Shown here in pieces: positions 21,107-22,468 of a DNA stretch of 22,468 bases. The stretch spans positions 1 to 22,468 of IMG/VR virus record IMGVR_UViG_3300035698_015996, one strand, 5' to 3'. How positions within the stretch are numbered: position 1 is the first letter of the stretch; each line of letters opens with the position of its first letter. The position numbers were made by a program, and so were the translations under genes. The notes below the pieces were generated by a model. It saw only the letters and a program-made list of their open reading frames with translations. It was not told the origin of the DNA and searched no databases. The stretch is from a virus.

Positions 21107-21289
21107 ATGGAGAGCAAAAAAGGGAGACCAATACAAGGTGACGAGAAGTCTAAAATTTACACTATTTCGCAAACACCAACAGAGCGAGAAAAACTAAAAG
21201 AGATCGGTAATGGTTCACCGTCGAGTGGTATGAGATTTTTACTGGATTTATATACTAAATTTATCACTAAAGTTAACAAGACAATCTAA
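21107..21289 (+). CDS. Probable ribbon-helix-helix DNA-binding regulator
   Basis: This basic protein has 60 residues: KKGRPIQGDEKS near the start, then a strand KIYTISQTP followed by TEREKLKEIGNG and a second helix SPSSGMRFLLDLYTKF. This order, a KGRP-type tail, one strand and two helices, is typical of small MetJ/Arc-type regulators that bind DNA as dimers. It is the last gene of the plus-strand island and ends within the last codons of the opposite HNH gene. The control region 20023-20152 with its repeats is the obvious candidate target. Confidence 0.65.
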   Translation: MESKKGRPIQGDEKSKIYTISQTPTEREKLKEIGNGSPSSGMRFLLDLYTKFITKVNKTI

Positions 21290-21570
21290 CCAACCCATTT
21301 TTCTAAAAACTTATCAAACGCCCAGCCTTTATCAGCACAAGTCTTTTTAACATGTGGGTATTTGAACAAAAATGCGTTTAATCCTGACTGATGTACTTCT
21401 GTATGATGCGTGATACAAAGAGCGAGTAAATTATCATCGATATCATTTCCACCAGATCCAACAGTTTTTAAATGATGCGCCGAAACAGGATAATAAGCAC
21501 CACATACTTCACAGGGTTTATCGTGATATGTTGCAATAAGTTCTTTATCTATAATTCGCTTAGATTTCAA
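21286..21570 (-). CDS. HNH endonuclease
   Basis: This protein has 94 residues and begins with TTG, backed by AAAGGA five bases upstream and an 11-base overlap with the VRR-NUC gene. The HNH core is clear: CEVCG (Cys 20 and 23), SAHHLK (His 32-33), GNDIDDNLLALC with Asn 47 and Cys 52, then THHTEVH (His 55, 56 and 60). HNH proteins often help large terminases cut DNA in cos-type phages, but those usually lie beside the terminase genes; this one is about 4 kb upstream. A recombination or nicking role is also possible. Confidence 0.85.
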   Translation of the reverse strand: MKSKRIIDKELIATYHDKPCEVCGAYYPVSAHHLKTVGSGGNDIDDNLLALCITHHTEVHQSGLNAFLFKYPHVKKTCADKGWAFDKFLEKWVG

Positions 21571-21940
21571 GGTAATCCTTTATTTTATTGATTGCTTCCA
21601 TCCCACCAACACATACCACAGCTTCATAGCCTTGTTCATTTAACCTTTTAAGCCACTCTAACTGTTCAACGCTTGTCTTTCCACCTTTTCTTTTTAATTC
21701 GATGTACAGCCCATGTTTTGAGCCTCTGGCGACTGGTAGGAAAATATCAGGATAACCTTTTTTCATGCCGCTACGTTTCATTTTCACAGCTTGACCAATA
21801 TTCATCTTGGTTCCATTTAAAGACCCATTTAAAAGCCATAAGTAGGGATAACGCGCCTCTAAAGTTTTTGCCCATTGGAATACAAGCACTTGTTCATCAA
21901 ATTCTTTTGGCTTACTACTCTTCAATTTGAATTTCTCCAT
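21560..21940 (-). CDS. VRR-NUC family nuclease
   Basis: This protein has 126 residues. The nuclease core is visible: an early helix EQVLVFQWAKTLEARYP, NGSLNGTK, KRSGMKKGYPDIFLP (Asp 65), YIELKRKGG with E-x-K at 81-83, and a Gln in SVEQLEWLK at 93. This is the PD-(D/E)xK layout of VRR-NUC proteins, and the usual length for stand-alone phage forms. Such enzymes cut branched or structured DNA. The start has no clear SD; TGATATAAT, an extended -10-like sequence, lies just before it. Confidence 0.86.
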   Translation of the reverse strand: MEKFKLKSSKPKEFDEQVLVFQWAKTLEARYPYLWLLNGSLNGTKMNIGQAVKMKRSGMKKGYPDIFLPVARGSKHGLYIELKRKGGKTSVEQLEWLKRLNEQGYEAVVCVGGMEAINKIKDYLEI

Positions 21941-21958
21941 TCATAAATTATATCACAT

Positions 21959-22039
21959 CTATGGTATTAATATTTCAGGCTCGTATTTATCTTTTAATTT
22001 TTGGTAATCATTCATCTCTGTTTTACTTAATTCTTTCAT
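21959..22039 (-). CDS. Possible 26-residue peptide
   Basis: The frame MKELSKTEMNDYQKLKDKYE, then PEILIP and TAG, has GGAG nine bases before its ATG, within the end of the upstream gene. A longer in-frame ATG at 22054 adds five residues. It fills the gap between two genes. The evidence is only the SD, packing and a lack of other content. Confidence 0.35.
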   Translation of the reverse strand: MKELSKTEMNDYQKLKDKYEPEILIP

Positions 22040-22041
22040 CT

Positions 22042-22365
22042 TTAACAACTCCATTGGTTATCAAAATTTGCTGCAAAGTTTATTCTCTTTATTTCTGCCA
22101 TTGAAACAGCAGGGAACTCTTTTTGTATATCATACAACGACCCTTGATAAAATAGTAAGCGATCCCATAACTGTTTAGTGTAATCTATTTTAGGTGGTAA
22201 TCCTGATTTGATTTTATGTTTAAGATAATTTTCATCAACAATAGAATCAAGTCGATTACCCCAATAAATATGGCAGGATTTATTTTTGTCTCTCAATCTC
22301 TCATTTTCCTGCAGTAATAATTCAGCAAGACGTATGAGGTCTTGTATTATTTCATCTCTAGTCAT
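22042..22365 (-). CDS. Hypothetical protein with N-terminal coiled coil
   Basis: I favour ATG 22365 (107 residues) since GGAG lies nine bases before it; the ATG at 22380 is also possible. The first part (DEIIQDLIRLAELLLQENER) is a likely coiled coil, followed by a mixed region with CHIYWGNRLDSIVDENYLKH and a second helical part (TKQLWDRLLFYQGSLYDIQK). No active-site motif is seen. It is in line with the nuclease genes downstream on the same strand. Confidence 0.6.
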   Translation of the reverse strand: MTRDEIIQDLIRLAELLLQENERLRDKNKSCHIYWGNRLDSIVDENYLKHKIKSGLPPKIDYTKQLWDRLLFYQGSLYDIQKEFPAVSMAEIKRINFAANFDNQWSC

Positions 22366-22468
22366 TGTTTTGTTCTCCATCTATTAGTTTCATAACTTTC
22401 AACGCCCATGGATCTCCACGGTTTGCCATACATTCTAAACAGTACCCACCACAATTAAGAGTTTCAAC
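22358..22468 (-). CDS. Cys-rich protein, N-terminus outside the window
   Basis: The last 36 residues are visible: VETLNCGGYCLECMANRGD, then a helix, and TAG inside the start region of the next gene (8-base overlap with ATG 22365). The C-x3-C-x2-C pattern could be half of a zinc site. Nothing more can be said without the missing part. Confidence 0.5.
   Translation of the reverse strand, partial: VETLNCGGYCLECMANRGDPWALKVMKLIDGEQNND

Noticed and set aside
21941-21960. Extended -10 TGATATAAT before the VRR-NUC gene called as a promoter feature
   Set aside because: No -35 is visible and it would give a nearly leaderless transcript. It is kept only as a point to test.
1-22468. tRNA genes, CRISPR arrays, insertion sequences, integrase and attachment sites
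   Set aside because: Intergenic space is too small, no spaced repeat arrays or transposase motifs are seen, and no recombinase motif appears in any frame I read.

Overview
The window reads as part of a tailed-phage (or prophage) genome. It is A+T-rich by eye, tightly packed, and holds almost the whole packaging, head and tail assembly block. A tail tube, a frameshifted tail-assembly chaperone pair and a long tape measure are present, and no sheath or baseplate wedge gene is seen, so the virion is most likely siphovirus-like. Most genes carry good Shine-Dalgarno (SD) sites (GGAGG or AAGGAG types), so the host reads SD signals. The host cannot be named from this sequence. No integrase, polymerase, tRNA gene or CRISPR array is visible, and no gene-free stretch exceeds about 300 bases.

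Layout, read right to left because nearly everything is on the minus strand. 22468-21286: a Cys-rich gene cut by the edge, two small unknowns, a VRR-NUC nuclease and an HNH endonuclease. 21289-20183: a plus-strand island of four small genes ending in a probable ribbon-helix-helix regulator. It contains a duplicated domain and an internal translation start. 20182-20007: a divergent control region with a promoter on each strand and several short repeats. 20006-18585: an unknown His/Cys-rich protein, an unknown, a ParB/sulfiredoxin-fold protein and a 25-residue peptide. 18562-17001: a candidate small terminase, then a FlbD-like protein, two paralogous zinc-finger proteins, a HExxH metalloprotein and an unknown. 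16992-11200: large terminase, portal, two gp10-like joining proteins, scaffold, major capsid protein and a candidate decoration protein. 11116-6384: a small unknown, a large beta-rich virion protein, a one-helix membrane protein, a connector-like protein, the tail terminator and the tail tube. 6359-1: chaperones G and GT joined by a -1 slip at A_AAA_AAG, the tape measure, a distal-tail-like protein, a small tail protein and a hub-like protein that runs off the left edge.

The minus-strand genes probably form one late operon fed from the promoter at 20042-20071. Many junctions overlap as ATGA, TAATG or TAGTG, which points to translational coupling. Terminase and portal package DNA into a scaffold-built HK97-type shell. 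The joining, connector and terminator proteins link head to tail. The tape measure and chaperones set tail length.

The least understood parts are the plus-strand island with its repeat-bearing control region, the run of metal-binding small genes between the terminase subunits, and the membrane peptide inside the connector genes.
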